Shown: in pieces, positions 30,208-39,084 of the stretch
Position numbering within the stretch: position 1 is the stretch's first letter
Layout of the letters: every line of letters starts with the position of its first letter
Source of the DNA: Henricia sp. BOLD:AAB3569
Taxonomy: Eukaryota; Echinodermata; Asteroidea; Spinulosida; Echinasteridae
NCBI GenBank assembly: GCA_037783545.1
Contig: JBBELK010000682.1
Location: 1 to 64,000, forward strand
DNA length: 64,000 nucleotides
Direction: 5' to 3'
Translations under genes and position numbers: made by a program
Notes under the pieces: generated by a model
What the model was told of the DNA's origin: nothing
What the model saw: only the letters and a program-made list of their open reading frames with translations
Databases searched by the model: none

Positions 30208-30535
30208 ATTACATTTAATTTGATTAATTGCAGTGCTGAATCTCTATAAAAAGGCACCTTGGCCGTGTATCAGGAACCCTTGTTCTAACTCGTGAAGTAG
30301 ATAAACTCAACACCTATCTTGACGAATTTCTTGAGGAGACTCAACATCCAAGTGGTCAACCAGGTAGAAGTAATTGATTACATTTAATTTGATTATTTGC
30401 AGTACCGAATCTCTAAAAAGGCAACTTGACCGTGTATCAGGAACCCTTGTTCCATCTGGTGAAGCACAAACTCAACGGCCATCTTGACGAACTTCTTAAA
30501 GAAGCTCGACATATAAGTGGTCCACCAGGTTAGAA
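30208..30535 (+). repeat. Tandemly duplicated exon-like unit (about 165 bp)
   Basis: Two diverged copies (about 30,208-30,370 and 30,378-30,535) each have TTTGATTA-TTGCAG before the exon, a body reading GTGTATCAGGAACCCTTGTT, and CCAGGT(T)AGAAGTAAT at the donor end. Both carry frame damage. They look like a duplicated exon with its splice signals. The family is not recognised. Confidence 0.5.
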
Positions 30536-30916
30536 GTAATTTTGAAAAGATTGTGAAATTATGAGAATGCAATGATTTTCATGAATTTCATTTAAAGGGC
30601 CCTGAAATGCCTTTTTTATTGCTGAAATTTAAAGGTCATTGTTTATTAAGCAATATTTAATGATTTTTGACTTTTATTAACAAGTGGAATAATGTTTAAA
30701 CAACGTTTGAAATGTTGGGGAGGACGGCTCCGCCCCAGGTGGACTTGGTCATTAACATAAATATTTGCATAATCATGACGTACATTTAGGAAAACAAAGC
30801 TCACTGGCTGGTCTGACCCGCGCTGCATGCATGTGTCCATATAACCACGCTACGTTTTTCTTGAAGTTGTCTCGAAGTCGTGATTTTTTTCGATTAAAAA
30901 TTTAACGTACGTTAAA

Positions 30917-31342
30917 ATGGTTGTTCTGTGTGTTGCTGCTTGCAGCAAAACTTACCAGGATGATGTAAGTTTTCACCGTTTTCCCACGGACCCACACTTT
31001 CGGAAGATTTGGACTACGACAGTTAGGCAGACGAGGGCAAAGTGTAGCGGGCCTTCGGCGTACTCAATGCTGTGCAGCGATCACTTTGAACCGTCATGTT
31101 TCGACACCGGTTTGTACAGCCAACTTGGCATGAAAACCAAACAATTACTCAAAGCAGATGCGATACCTAGTGTATTTGTAACATCTAAGAAAATCGAGAA
31201 GAAACAAGAAGATAGAGGAGCGTATGCGAAGAGGGAGAAAATTCGCACAACATTGTTTAGCACCCATTGCTTTCCTGAAAAACATTTTAAGCCTTCTTGG
31301 TGTACTTGGACGTACCCGGTAGTTGTTGCTATTATTTATTAA
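30917..31342 (+). CDS. THAP-domain protein (zinc-dependent DNA-binding), possibly incomplete
   Basis: The 141-codon frame begins with a THAP domain, residues 1-87. It has the C2CH zinc ligands C5, C9, C53 and H56 (MLCSDHFEPSCF), the invariant Pro in FHRFP (23), Trp32, and an AVPTIF-like closing box AIPSVF (82-87). THAP domains bind specific DNA sequences and occur both in host regulators and in P-element-type transposases. After residue 87 the sequence turns basic (KKIEKKQEDRG), then has STHCFPEKHFKPSW and stops. The 3' part may be intron or a foreign junction, because gene X sequence starts immediately after. The start codon context is TTAAAATGG. No transposase catalytic core was found near it. 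Confidence 0.65.
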   Translation: MVVLCVAACSKTYQDDVSFHRFPTDPHFRKIWTTTVRQTRAKCSGPSAYSMLCSDHFEPSCFDTGLYSQLGMKTKQLLKADAIPSVFVTSKKIEKKQEDRGAYAKREKIRTTLFSTHCFPEKHFKPSWCTWTYPVVVAIIY

Positions 31343-31346
31343 TGCT

Positions 31347-31822
31347 AGTTTCGAAAACTCCAGGCCCATCAACCTCCAACACACCACCTCGACACTGTTT
31401 CCCTAAAGAGAGTTTCAAATTAGTGAGAACCTTGGCGGAAGACGTATCCAATCGAAAATCTGTAAAAAACCACTCCGAAACTTCTCCAAAGGGATATAAG
31501 ACAAAAGGGCACCACATTACCTAACGATCGAACTACATGTAAAGCCACCGAAACACCCAAAACACCTCAAATTCTCAGAAACCTACACAGAACATTTCGA
31601 GAAACTACAGAGGAAAGCCTCATTCCAGTTAGCAGAAATAACGCTCAGCGAATACCAAAAACAACTGGACAAGATCGACGAGCAACTTAACGCACCGAAC
31701 GGCTCAAGAAACCATAGCCACGTTCCAGAACCCAGACCACAACACCGTGTCACGACAACAACTATACACGTACTTCATCAGTGGACCCACCAGAGGCACC
31801 AAGAGGAAACTCTGATCTATAA
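31347..31822 (+). pseudogene. 'Gene X' copy 1, frameshifted, function unknown
   Basis: The N-terminal part reads SKTPGPSTSNTPPRHCFPKE and SFKLVRTLAEDV. After a frame change near 31,520 the remainder resembles 33,640-33,907 (SETYTEHFEKLQ, KQLDKIDEQL). Further indels near 31,690 break it. Related N-terminal pieces lie at 38,620 and 40,480. The protein appears to be serine/proline-rich at the start and helical at the end. No known family was recognised. It ends about 20 bp before a histone-like hairpin. Confidence 0.5.
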
Positions 31823-31841
31823 TCACTAAAACAAAACCAAC

Positions 31842-31857
31842 AATCCTTTTCAGGACC
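31842..31857 (+). terminator. Histone-like 3' stem-loop, copy 2
   Basis: AATCCT-TTTC-AGGACC, preceded by AAAACAAAACCAAC and followed by ACCACAAC and, about 12 bp on, AAAAAGATA. It has the four-base TTTC loop of histone mRNAs but only four of six stem pairs. Confidence 0.45.
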
Positions 31858-31901
31858 ACCACAACGTTTAAAAAGATATTTATGTATGCCTAATAACGTC
31901 A

Positions 31902-31909
31902 TATTTAAA
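31902..31909 (+). promoter_or_regulatory. TATTTAAA box downstream of the stem-loop, copy 2
   Basis: TATTTAAA follows TAATAACGTCA, with ATATAACGTCACCAAATAAA and a start codon (ACACCATGCG, about 31,944) downstream. This is the same layout as copy 3 at 33,966. Confidence 0.4.
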
Positions 31910-32383
31910 CAGCTCCAACAATATAACGTCACCAAATAAAACACCATGCGAATCCAAAAGGTGTTCGTATGAATGCAAATCCCAACGAATAAATGCCCGA
32001 GGGACACACAGACAAACTTAGCAGAAAACTGCGAATGATTCATGCCTTTATCCACGTTTGGTACATGTAATATAACAGTTTGCCAATAATCTATTAAATG
32101 AATATATACAACCATCAATTGATAATGTACTTACACTCAATTTTTTGGATATATGGCATTTATTTCGTTTTGCGATGAAACTTTCCATGTACTCTCACTG
32201 TGCTGAACATTTCAAATTGAATACATGGCACTAATTGTCACTGTTTAAGAAAAATGGTTTTGTGTACCCAATTAATTTGCTCATCCAATAGCAGATTCAT
32301 GAAATACATTTGTTTCATATCTAAGCCAGGTTGCCCCTCAGTAGCCTGATGAAGACTCCCATGACCCTGCACCTCGGGCCCAA

Positions 32384-32700
32384 ACTGTGGAAGTCGACCA
32401 AAGCAGTGCTACTGAAGGAACCTCTGGGATCTGCAGATCACGTGACCCAGTTGTCTGCAGTGACAAATCGAGCGGCATAATCATCATGCAGACTAGTAAT
32501 GTGGGTGGCCAAAGGAAATGGGACAAGAAGCACTTTTGTTTTTACTGTGATCAACCTCAGGCAAAGTTACTCCGTCATCTCTAGTTATGCCATAAAGACG
32601 AAAGAGAAGTTGTCGAAGTCACATCCACTACCGACCGCAGTGCCTGCAAGAAACTGCCGACGAAAATTCACAATTTGGGTAATCACATGCATAATTATCA
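32384..32700 (+). pseudogene. C2H2-type zinc-finger fragment, copy 1
   Basis: A frame from about 32,387 reads EVDQSSATEGTSGICRSRD, then KKHFCFYCDQPQAKLLRHL and a stop where the finger would close with a second His (LCHKDEREV follows the stop). The pattern C-x2-C...H-x(3-5)-H and the following EVVEVTSTTD, KIHNLGNHMHNYQ match a multi-finger protein often found beside mobile elements in marine invertebrates. Copy 2 lies at 34,517-34,840. Both have the stop at the same place. Confidence 0.5.
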
Positions 32701-32719
32701 GTTCTCTGAGAAGGCCAGG

Positions 32720-33180
32720 GTATTTTATTAGTTGCGTATAGGCCCACGCATAAGGCCGAACCACATTCATAATGGACCATGCATACATTGTTATGGGTAT
32801 CATGTGCAAAGAGATTTTTGGTGTCGCCGTTGCTCATTCATGCCTGCCCTTCCTGCATGGAACTTATGGCAGCAGTACCCAAAAATCTTGTGTGCATGGT
32901 CGTGTACCTCACAAATGTGATTTGTTGAGGTCACCTCCTGCCGGTGTGTCTTACTGCCTAAACCAGGTTCTTAGTCCAATGAAGAGAGATGCTGTTGCTC
33001 TTGTAGCCAAGACTGATTTCTTGATTCTTGAACTAGCCAAACAGGAGTATCTTAAACTCTGTAGTGATCCAGATAAACATTCTAACATCCGAATCAAATT
33101 GCATGAAATGGGTCGTCTCAAGAGGCATACCGGAACTTGAGGAACTGGACGACATCTTACAAGATGCTAAAGGATACACA
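32720..33180 (+). pseudogene. Continuation of the C2H2 gene family, broken
   Basis: One frame reads HCYGYHVQRDFWCRRCSFMP, another LSPMKRDAVALVAKTDFLIL and KLHEMGRLKRHTG. These resemble the region that follows the fingers in that family: a last CxxC...C finger, then a helical block with a conserved R/KxD and L. Frameshifts near 32,930 and 33,135 separate the pieces. It is fused directly to polymerase sequence at about 33,180. Confidence 0.45.
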
Positions 33181-33640
33181 AACCGCATGCTCTAATTGTA
33201 CATCACGTAAAATTTTCAAAGGAGACAACACACAAGCAGAATTCTGCGAGTGGTTGTTTAAATCACCTCAAACGGACAACTCCATCGCGATAGCGCATAA
33301 TGCAAAGGGTACGATTTGTACATGTACATTCTTGAGTTTCTCCTTGAAAATGCATGTATTCCATCTGTCATTTACACAGGTTCAAAGGTCCTGTGTATCG
33401 ACATTCCCCAGTTTTAATGTAGAATAACAGACTCAGTTTTCTTCCAATGGCACAACTACCCGCAACATTCGATCCCACTGAGCTGAAGGAGGGTTTCTTC
33501 CCTCATGTCCTCAACACAAAACTCAACTAAAACTACTCATTCTCTGATTCCATGCTTGAAAGACTGAGAAAAGAATTTTATGAATGGTATCAATCAGAAA
33601 AGCAAGAAAATCGCTTGTTCGATTTACAGCGAGAATTGCT
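33180..33640 (+). pseudogene. DNA polymerase B exonuclease fragment, copy 2
   Basis: CTSRKIFKGD, then FCEWLFKSPQTDNSIAIAHN at 33,245-33,305 with the Exo II region, and FYEWYQSEKQENRLF at about 33,575-33,620. All match 36,190-36,580 closely. A frame break at about 33,305 and an insertion near 33,430-33,475 (PMAQLPATFDPTELKEG-type sequence) disrupt it. It ends at a junction with gene X (GAGAATTGCT repeated twice at about 33,628-33,650). Confidence 0.65.
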
Positions 33641-33907
33641 TGAGAATTGCTCTCAGAAACCTACACAGAACGTTTCGAGAAACTACAGGGGAAAACCTCA
33701 CTCTGGTTGACAGAAATAACGCTCAGCAAATACCGAAAACAACTGGACAAGATCGACGAGCAACTTACCGCAGCGTACCGAACGGCTCAAGAAACCATAG
33801 CCAAGTTCCAGAACCCAGACCACAACACCGTGTCACGACAACAACTATACACGTACTTCATCAGTGGACCCACCAGAGGCACCAAGAGGAAACTCAGTGA
33901 TCTATAA
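33640..33907 (+). pseudogene. 'Gene X' copy 2, C-terminal part
   Basis: An 86-codon open stretch (33,647-33,907) reads SETYTERFEKLQGKTS, ITLSKYRKQLDKIDEQLTA, AQETIAKFQNPDHNTVSR and ends FISGPTRGTKRKLSDL. The repeated hydrophobic spacing suggests a helical, possibly coiled-coil protein with a basic tail (KRKL). The N-terminal half is missing: it is joined to polymerase sequence. The stop codon lies 19 bp before a near-perfect histone-like hairpin. No family is recognised. Confidence 0.5.
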
Positions 33908-33926
33908 TCACTCAAACAAAACCAAC

Positions 33927-33941
33927 GGTCCTTTCAGGACC
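33927..33941 (+). terminator. Histone-like 3' stem-loop, copy 3 (full six-pair stem)
   Basis: GGTCCT-TTC-AGGACC has a perfect 6-bp stem, preceded by CAAAACCAAC and followed by ACCACAAC. This is the metazoan histone mRNA signature (GGYYCT-TTTC-AGRRCC with flanking CAA and ACC), except that the loop has three bases instead of four. It starts 19 bp after the stop of gene X. Confidence 0.6.
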
Positions 33942-33965
33942 ACCACAACTTTCCTAATAATGTTG

Positions 33966-34205
33966 TATTTAAACAGCCCCACCAATATAACGTCAAATAA
34001 AACGAAGGTCATGGCCAAAAGGAAAAAAAAATTAACAAAAATCACCAAGCCAATCCAAATGGTGTTCGTATGGATGCAAATCCCAACGAATAAATGCCCG
34101 AGGGACACACAGACAAAACGTAGCAGAAAACTGCGATTGATTCATAACCATTCATTGCAAAATGCTATTAGGTGCCTTTATCCATGTTTGGTACATGTAA
34201 TATAA
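33966..34205 (+). other. TATTTAAA box and start of a lysine-rich frame
   Basis: TATTTAAA (33,966-33,973) is followed by ACCAATATAACGTC and an ATG at 34,010 (GGTCATGGCC) opening with AKRKKKLTKITK. The frame runs 65 codons without a recognised domain. The position suggests the 5' end of the next gene of the element, truncated. Confidence 0.35.
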
Positions 34206-34516
34206 CACAGTTTGCCAATAATCTATTTAATGAATATATACAACCATCAATTGATAATGTACTTACACTCGATTTTTTGGATATATGGCATTTATTTCGT
34301 TTTGCGATGAAACTTTCCATGTACTCTCACTGTGCTGAACATTTCAAATCGAATACATGGCACTAATTGTCACTGTTTAAGAAAAATGGTTTGTGTACCC
34401 AATGACTTTGCTCATCCAATAGCAGATTCATGAAATACATTTCTGTTTCATATCTAAGCCAGGTTGCCCCTCAGTAGCCTGATGAAGACTCCGATGACCC
34501 TGCACCTCGGACCCAA

Positions 34517-34840
34517 ACTGTGGAAGTCGATCAAAGCAGTGCTACTGATGGAACCTCGGGGATCTGCAGATCACGTGACCCAGTTGTCTGCAGTGACAAA
34601 TCGAGCGGCATAACCATCATGCAGACTAGTAATGTGGGTGGCCAAAGGAAATGGGACAAGAAGCACTTTTGTTTTTACTGTGATCAACCTCAGGCAAAGT
34701 TACTCCATCATCTCTAGTCATGCCATAAAGATGAAAGAGAAGTTGTCGAAGTCACATCCACTACCGACCTCAGTGCCTGTAAGAAACTGCCGACGAAAAT
34801 TCACAATTTGGGTAATCACATGCATAATTATCAGTAAGTC
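34517..34840 (+). pseudogene. C2H2-type zinc-finger fragment, copy 2
   Basis: Near-identical to 32,384-32,700: EVDQSSATDGTSGICRSRD and KKHFCFYCDQPQAKLLHHL, with a stop at the same position. The shared stop shows that the defect predates the duplication. After about 34,835 the two copies diverge. Confidence 0.5.
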
Positions 34841-35242
34841 CATACTGGTGAAATATTTTTCCTGAACCAACACCCATCGCTCGCCCCTCCACCTAAACAA
34901 ATAATAAAATACAACAATTTTTTTAAAAATGACTTAGTTTTATCGTCTGAAGAATGTTTGTGCTGTTTTAAAAGGGCATGTGTATTATACAGTCTATTTG
35001 GTCACTGCAGAAGTTCAATATGACCTTATTTTTGACTTATCATACTTGATTTTTTTTGTGTATAATGCCTTAAAAAATAAATTTGTTAAACGGAGGTGCC
35101 CGACATGCAAATGATTATGCACATTGCCAGATTTTGCTTACGTGTGTAAAATAAAATATAAAACCTGTAGTACATTAAGATTGGACCGTTTTTCTTTTAA
35201 ACACCTGCTTACATTATAAAGTTTTTGTTCGTCTTGCTTTAG

Positions 35243-35551
35243 ATCGGCACGAATATACCAGAGTATGTCGACTCTCTGACAACAATGAAGCAGCCCTTCG
35301 TGCTCATTCTTGGAGAGCGGTTAAATCCAGAGCAAGCCTTTGTCATTGTAGAGAGACGTGCCATCTCGCAATCTTCTATTCTCAAGGCTGTTGACGTATG
35401 TTTTAAACTTTTTTATGTTTTAGACATATCCTTCCCATGGCAGGCGTACAGTACTTGGGAATTTTTCCCAAAGGCTGTGTACTGCCTTGGAAAAGAAAAA
35501 GGAAAAGAATCGACCTCGGCATGCGTCAGGTCACAGAGCTTTTTTGAGTAA
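35243..35551 (+). CDS. Terminal exon of an uncharacterised gene family
   Basis: After a good acceptor (TCTTGCTTTAG|ATCGG) a frame of 102 codons runs to a stop: IGTNIPEYVDSLTTMKQPFV, LILGERLNPEQAFVIVERR, LKAVDVCFKLFYVLDISFP, then WEFFPKAVYCL. The motif set (PF-LxxG, CFVVxE, AVDVCFKxFYVxDxxYP, W-F) is one I recognise from C-termini of many uncharacterised invertebrate and fish proteins, often repeat-associated. No function is known to me. The upstream exons were not found. The frame is intact, so it could be a live terminal exon or a recent copy. Confidence 0.45.
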   Translation: MGTNIPEYVDSLTTMKQPFVLILGERLNPEQAFVIVERRAISQSSILKAVDVCFKLFYVLDISFPWQAYSTWEFFPKAVYCLGKEKGKESTSACVRSQSFFE

Positions 35552-35854
35552 TCAGAAATCTGACAAGTAATAAACACCGTTAATTAATCATACCCATTTG
35601 GCTTTCTGTGGAATTTATACTTACATTTATCAGTAAGTAAAGGGGGTTGATGAGATTGTGGATGACCGTCAGTCCGTTCTCAATCCATATGCATGTACGT
35701 ATGTGTTTTAAGGATGTCTAAAAAAAAAACGTTTTGCTTACATATCCAAATTGAAAATTCTGTTTTCTTCTCATGGATATTTTGGGGAAGTGTTTTGTAC
35801 GAAAACCATTTTCTGCAAAATTGAAACAAGCTCTTTTAATGCATAACATTCATG

Positions 35855-38100
35855 CACAAAGAAATTTTGCGTTACTTGTAAAGAACTCGTTCCATTTGAT
35901 CATTACTGCTTCATAAAGGTTTTTCGATGAAAAAGTCGTTGATGACGAAACGAATATGTCAAATGTTTCGGCCTTGCATGAAGATTTTTTTGTTCTTGAT
36001 GTTGTGGATGTCGCAGACTCATCCGAACAAAACCCGTCCGAGTAAAAGAAAAACAAATCTAGTCCGATCCGATACACATTCTTTGATTTTGAATGTACTC
36101 AGGATGCTGGCACTCATGTTCCTAATCTCTGTGTAGCCAAAATGGTGTGCGAGCTGTGTGCCGAAAGATCCGGCACACAAACCGCATGCACTAATTGTAC
36201 ATCACGTAACATTTTCAAAGGAGACGACACAAGCAGAATTCTGCGAGTGGTTGTTTCAATCACCTCAAACAGACAACTCCATCGGGATAGCGCATAATGC
36301 AAAAGCGTATGATTCGTACATTCTTGAGTTTCTCTTTGAAAATGCATGTATTCCATCTGTCATTTACACAGGTTCAAAGGTCCTGTGTATCGACATTCCC
36401 CAGTATAAACGTAGAATAACAGACGCCACTAAGCTGAAGAAGGGTTTCTTCCCTCATTTCTTTAACACAAAACTCAACCAAAACTACTCGTTCCCCGATT
36501 CCATGTCCGAAGGACGGAGAAAAGAATTTTATGAATGGTATCAATCAGAAAAGCAAGAAAATCGCTTGTTCAATTTACAGCGAGTACTGCATCAGTGATG
36601 TAGATATTATTAAATGTTGCCGTGTTCAATTTCATGAATTGTTCATGAAGGTAACACCCACAGAGCCTGGTGATTACGGGGTTGACCCGTTCAAGCATTG
36701 CATAACAATATCATCAGCGTGCAACTTAGTGTTTAGGAGTAATTTCCTCACTAGTGACACCATTGCCGTAGTACCTCAATGTTAGGCTAACACCGACAAG
36801 CAATCCAAAAGGTTGGATTGGATGAGCCACCTCGAGGGCATACATATCCAGCACTCTTTGTCCTTGCTCAATACAGTACAGAGAGGGTCATACTAAGTCT
36901 CTTATGGAAATGATCGATCACAGCCTCAATTACAGCGAAGCTGCGTGCCGTTCACCCCACAACTCCGGCGTCGCCCTCATGTGACGTTGTTAAGACGCAC
37001 CTGTCCCCCTCCCAAAATTCCGCTCCTTGGAGCTGCCACACTAGCAAAGAAGAAATAAACACTTAGATTGTGCAAACATTGTGAAGAATCCAGGACTTAG
37101 AGCACTCTCGAAATTGACCAACAATCTACGGGGCAAGCTACCGTAGGTGAAAGAAACAATAGGGAATGAACAGAAGTAATTAATGATCAATCGAGGCTTT
37201 ATGAACGTGTGTTCGCAAACGACGTCAACGGGGTTAACTTTTTTAACGACGAGTTAATGTAAAGTTAGAAACATTATTTTATTACACACAATCTTTTCTT
37301 ACTTCAAGTTAGAAAACAAAGTAGGCAGGTCACATGTGCACACAAAATATTCAGCCGATCGACCGCGACCGAAAATTTTGACACACAAACTATGCGAGGA
37401 TGAAAAACTGTCTCCGTATAAAAATAGGGATGGCGATAAGTCCCACAGATCTCAATTTCCACCAAGAAAAAGTGAGAAAAAGCGAAGAGGCCCATTTCCT
37501 GGTGACAGAATTGTACTTAAGAAAATCCGTCATTCATTTGTGGATTCAGAGGATGGAAAGTTGCTGGAATGTAAAGGCACTGTACTTTGGAAAGCTACCC
37601 AACAAGATATCGATGAACTCGTAGAAAAGACAGCGGATAAACATGCCAAAACTGAAGTAATTACTGATCCAGCCAGGCTATACGCAATTCTATTTTCTGA
37701 AGAGTTTATTGTTAATAGTATACAAACGAACTTGCAGTAGTGAAGTACTGTGAAGAGTACGAATTCCTCGCCCTTATTCCTTGCACCAATGTGGTCATAG
37801 CCGCATTTACCACCGCCCCGCGAGACTGAAGTTGTACTCTTTCCAAGAACAATTACAAGAGAGGGTCCTTTTTTAGGACACAGTGTTATCTATGTGGACA
37901 GAGCGGGTCAACACAGTCCACCACTTGGGGATTATCTAGGGGACCCGACGAATGAAATAAGTCCAACAGACGGAAGTCACATCAACTGTTTTGTTTCAGG
38001 GGAGCCTAAGAACTACATGTACGCTTATAACTTGATACAGGCAAAACCCTAAATTTCAGAAATTCACAAGATATCAAACCTTTTGTATCCGACTTGGGTG
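35855..38100 (+). pseudogene. DNA polymerase B, copy 3, near full-length but broken
   Basis: In order: a zinc-region end (CKELVPFDHYCFIK, about 35,873); Exo I core FFDFECTQDAGTHVPNLCVA (about 36,080); Exo II AHNAKAYDSYILEF (about 36,290); KGFFPHFFNTKLNQNY; PFKHCITISSACNLVFRS (about 36,690); a degraded stretch with RLDWMSHLEG; motif B remnant NPGLRALSKL (about 37,090) with LRGKLP; VNFFNDELM (about 37,225); then NVVIAAFTT and a damaged motif C (about 37,875) before VIYVDRAGQHSPPLGDYLG. Motif C has lost bases, so the catalytic YxDTDS is not encoded. Frameshifts occur near 36,235, 36,595, 36,790 and 37,820, and an insertion lies between 37,260 and 37,660. The only long clean segment is 36,158-36,598. 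Confidence 0.75.
37494..37660 (+). repeat. Segment inserted in polymerase copy 3, repeated at 38,226
   Basis: The frame reads GDRIVLKKIRHSFVDSEDGK and LLECKGTVLWKATQQDIDEL before rejoining polymerase-like sequence (DPARLYAILFSEEF). The block recurs at 38,226-38,400 with few changes. The small, charged, beta-rich look (GxRI...F-D-DGK...KGTV) recalls Tudor/SH3-like chromatin-binding modules, but this is only a resemblance. Confidence 0.4.
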
Positions 38101-38160
38101 CAATGGATAAACATTGAAAAATATCAGACCGCAATTTTTTATTTTTTTTATATCTTTCCA

Positions 38161-38530
38161 TAATGCTCTTGAGAAATGTGCTAGCTGTCGATATGTACAA
38201 TCTTGTGTGCATGTCGTGTGCATGTCCATTCCTGGTGACAGAATTGTGCTTAAGAGAATTCGCCATTCATTTGTGGATTTAGAGGATGGAAAGTTGCTGG
38301 AATGTAAAGGCACTGTACTTCGGAAAGCTACCCAACAAGATATCGATGAACTCGTAGAAAAGACAGCGGATAAACATGCCAAAACTGAATTACTGATCCA
38401 GCCAGGCTATACGCAATTCTATTTTCTGAAGAGTTTATCGTTAATAGTATACAAACGAACTTGCAGTAATGCTCTTGAGAAATGTGCTAGCTGTCGATAT
38501 GTACGATCTTGTGTGCATGTCGAGGCTAAG
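38161..38530 (+). repeat. Second copy of the 37,494 segment, flanked by direct repeats
   Basis: A 56-60 bp sequence (TAATGCTCTTGAGAAATGTG, CTAGCTGTCGATATGTAC) occurs at 38,161-38,220 and again at 38,467-38,524. Between them lies GDRIVLKRIRHSFVDLEDGK and the DPARLYAIL-type end. The flanking repeat encodes NALEKCASCRYV-SCVHV, a C-x2-C-x6-C cluster. Confidence 0.55.
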
Positions 38531-38599
38531 CAAGACCAAGAGAACCAATACAAGAACTGCTGTTATCACCGAGCCCATAACATCATCCACATCAAGCAT

Positions 38600-38912
38600 C
38601 CCCTGTGGTCAACGAAGCCAGGACTACTAGACGAGGATTCCCTCAGACTGACCTGCAAGTCCGAAAACTCCCCGGGTCATCAACCTCGAACACACCACCA
38701 CGACACCGTCTCCCAAAAGAGAGTTTCAAATTAGCGAGAACATTGGCAGAAGCGTCTCCGTCAAAGACCACATCACTAAACAAATCCGTAACTTCTCCAA
38801 AGGGATATCATTTCAGATGCGACACCAAAGAAGGTGACATTTATGAAAGATGTGGTAAACTTCCTGGAAGGAAAGGCCGAGGCCATGGTAAGTGTGACGT
38901 AAATAAAAGTTA
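38600..38912 (+). pseudogene. 'Gene X' copy 3, N-terminal part
   Basis: The frame 38,605-38,912 reads GSSTSNTPPRHRLPKESFKL, ARTLAEASPSKTTSLNKSV, SPKGYHFRCDTKEGDIYERC, and ends in a basic KLPGRKGRGHGKC. The first part matches 31,350-31,500. Twenty bases past the stop, AGTCCTTTGTCTGGA and CTCACAACCGAGA may be a decayed form of the hairpin. No known family. Confidence 0.4.
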
Positions 38913-39084
38913 AACAAAAATCGTAAGTCCTTTGTCTGGAAACCTCACAACCGAGACAATACGGAATCCCAGAACTTTGTAACACAAATAGAGAGGAAAT
39001 AAAACTTTAAAATGTAATTAATAGAAAAAATATTTCATTGAGTGCAAGTAAAAACTAAGCTCTCCAAACCTTTTTACTCATCAG

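Noticed and set aside
17540..38100. An active Polinton or virus insertion
   Set aside because: Every polymerase copy has frameshifts, stops or missing catalytic parts, and no integrase, ATPase or capsid gene was seen, so these are treated as relics.
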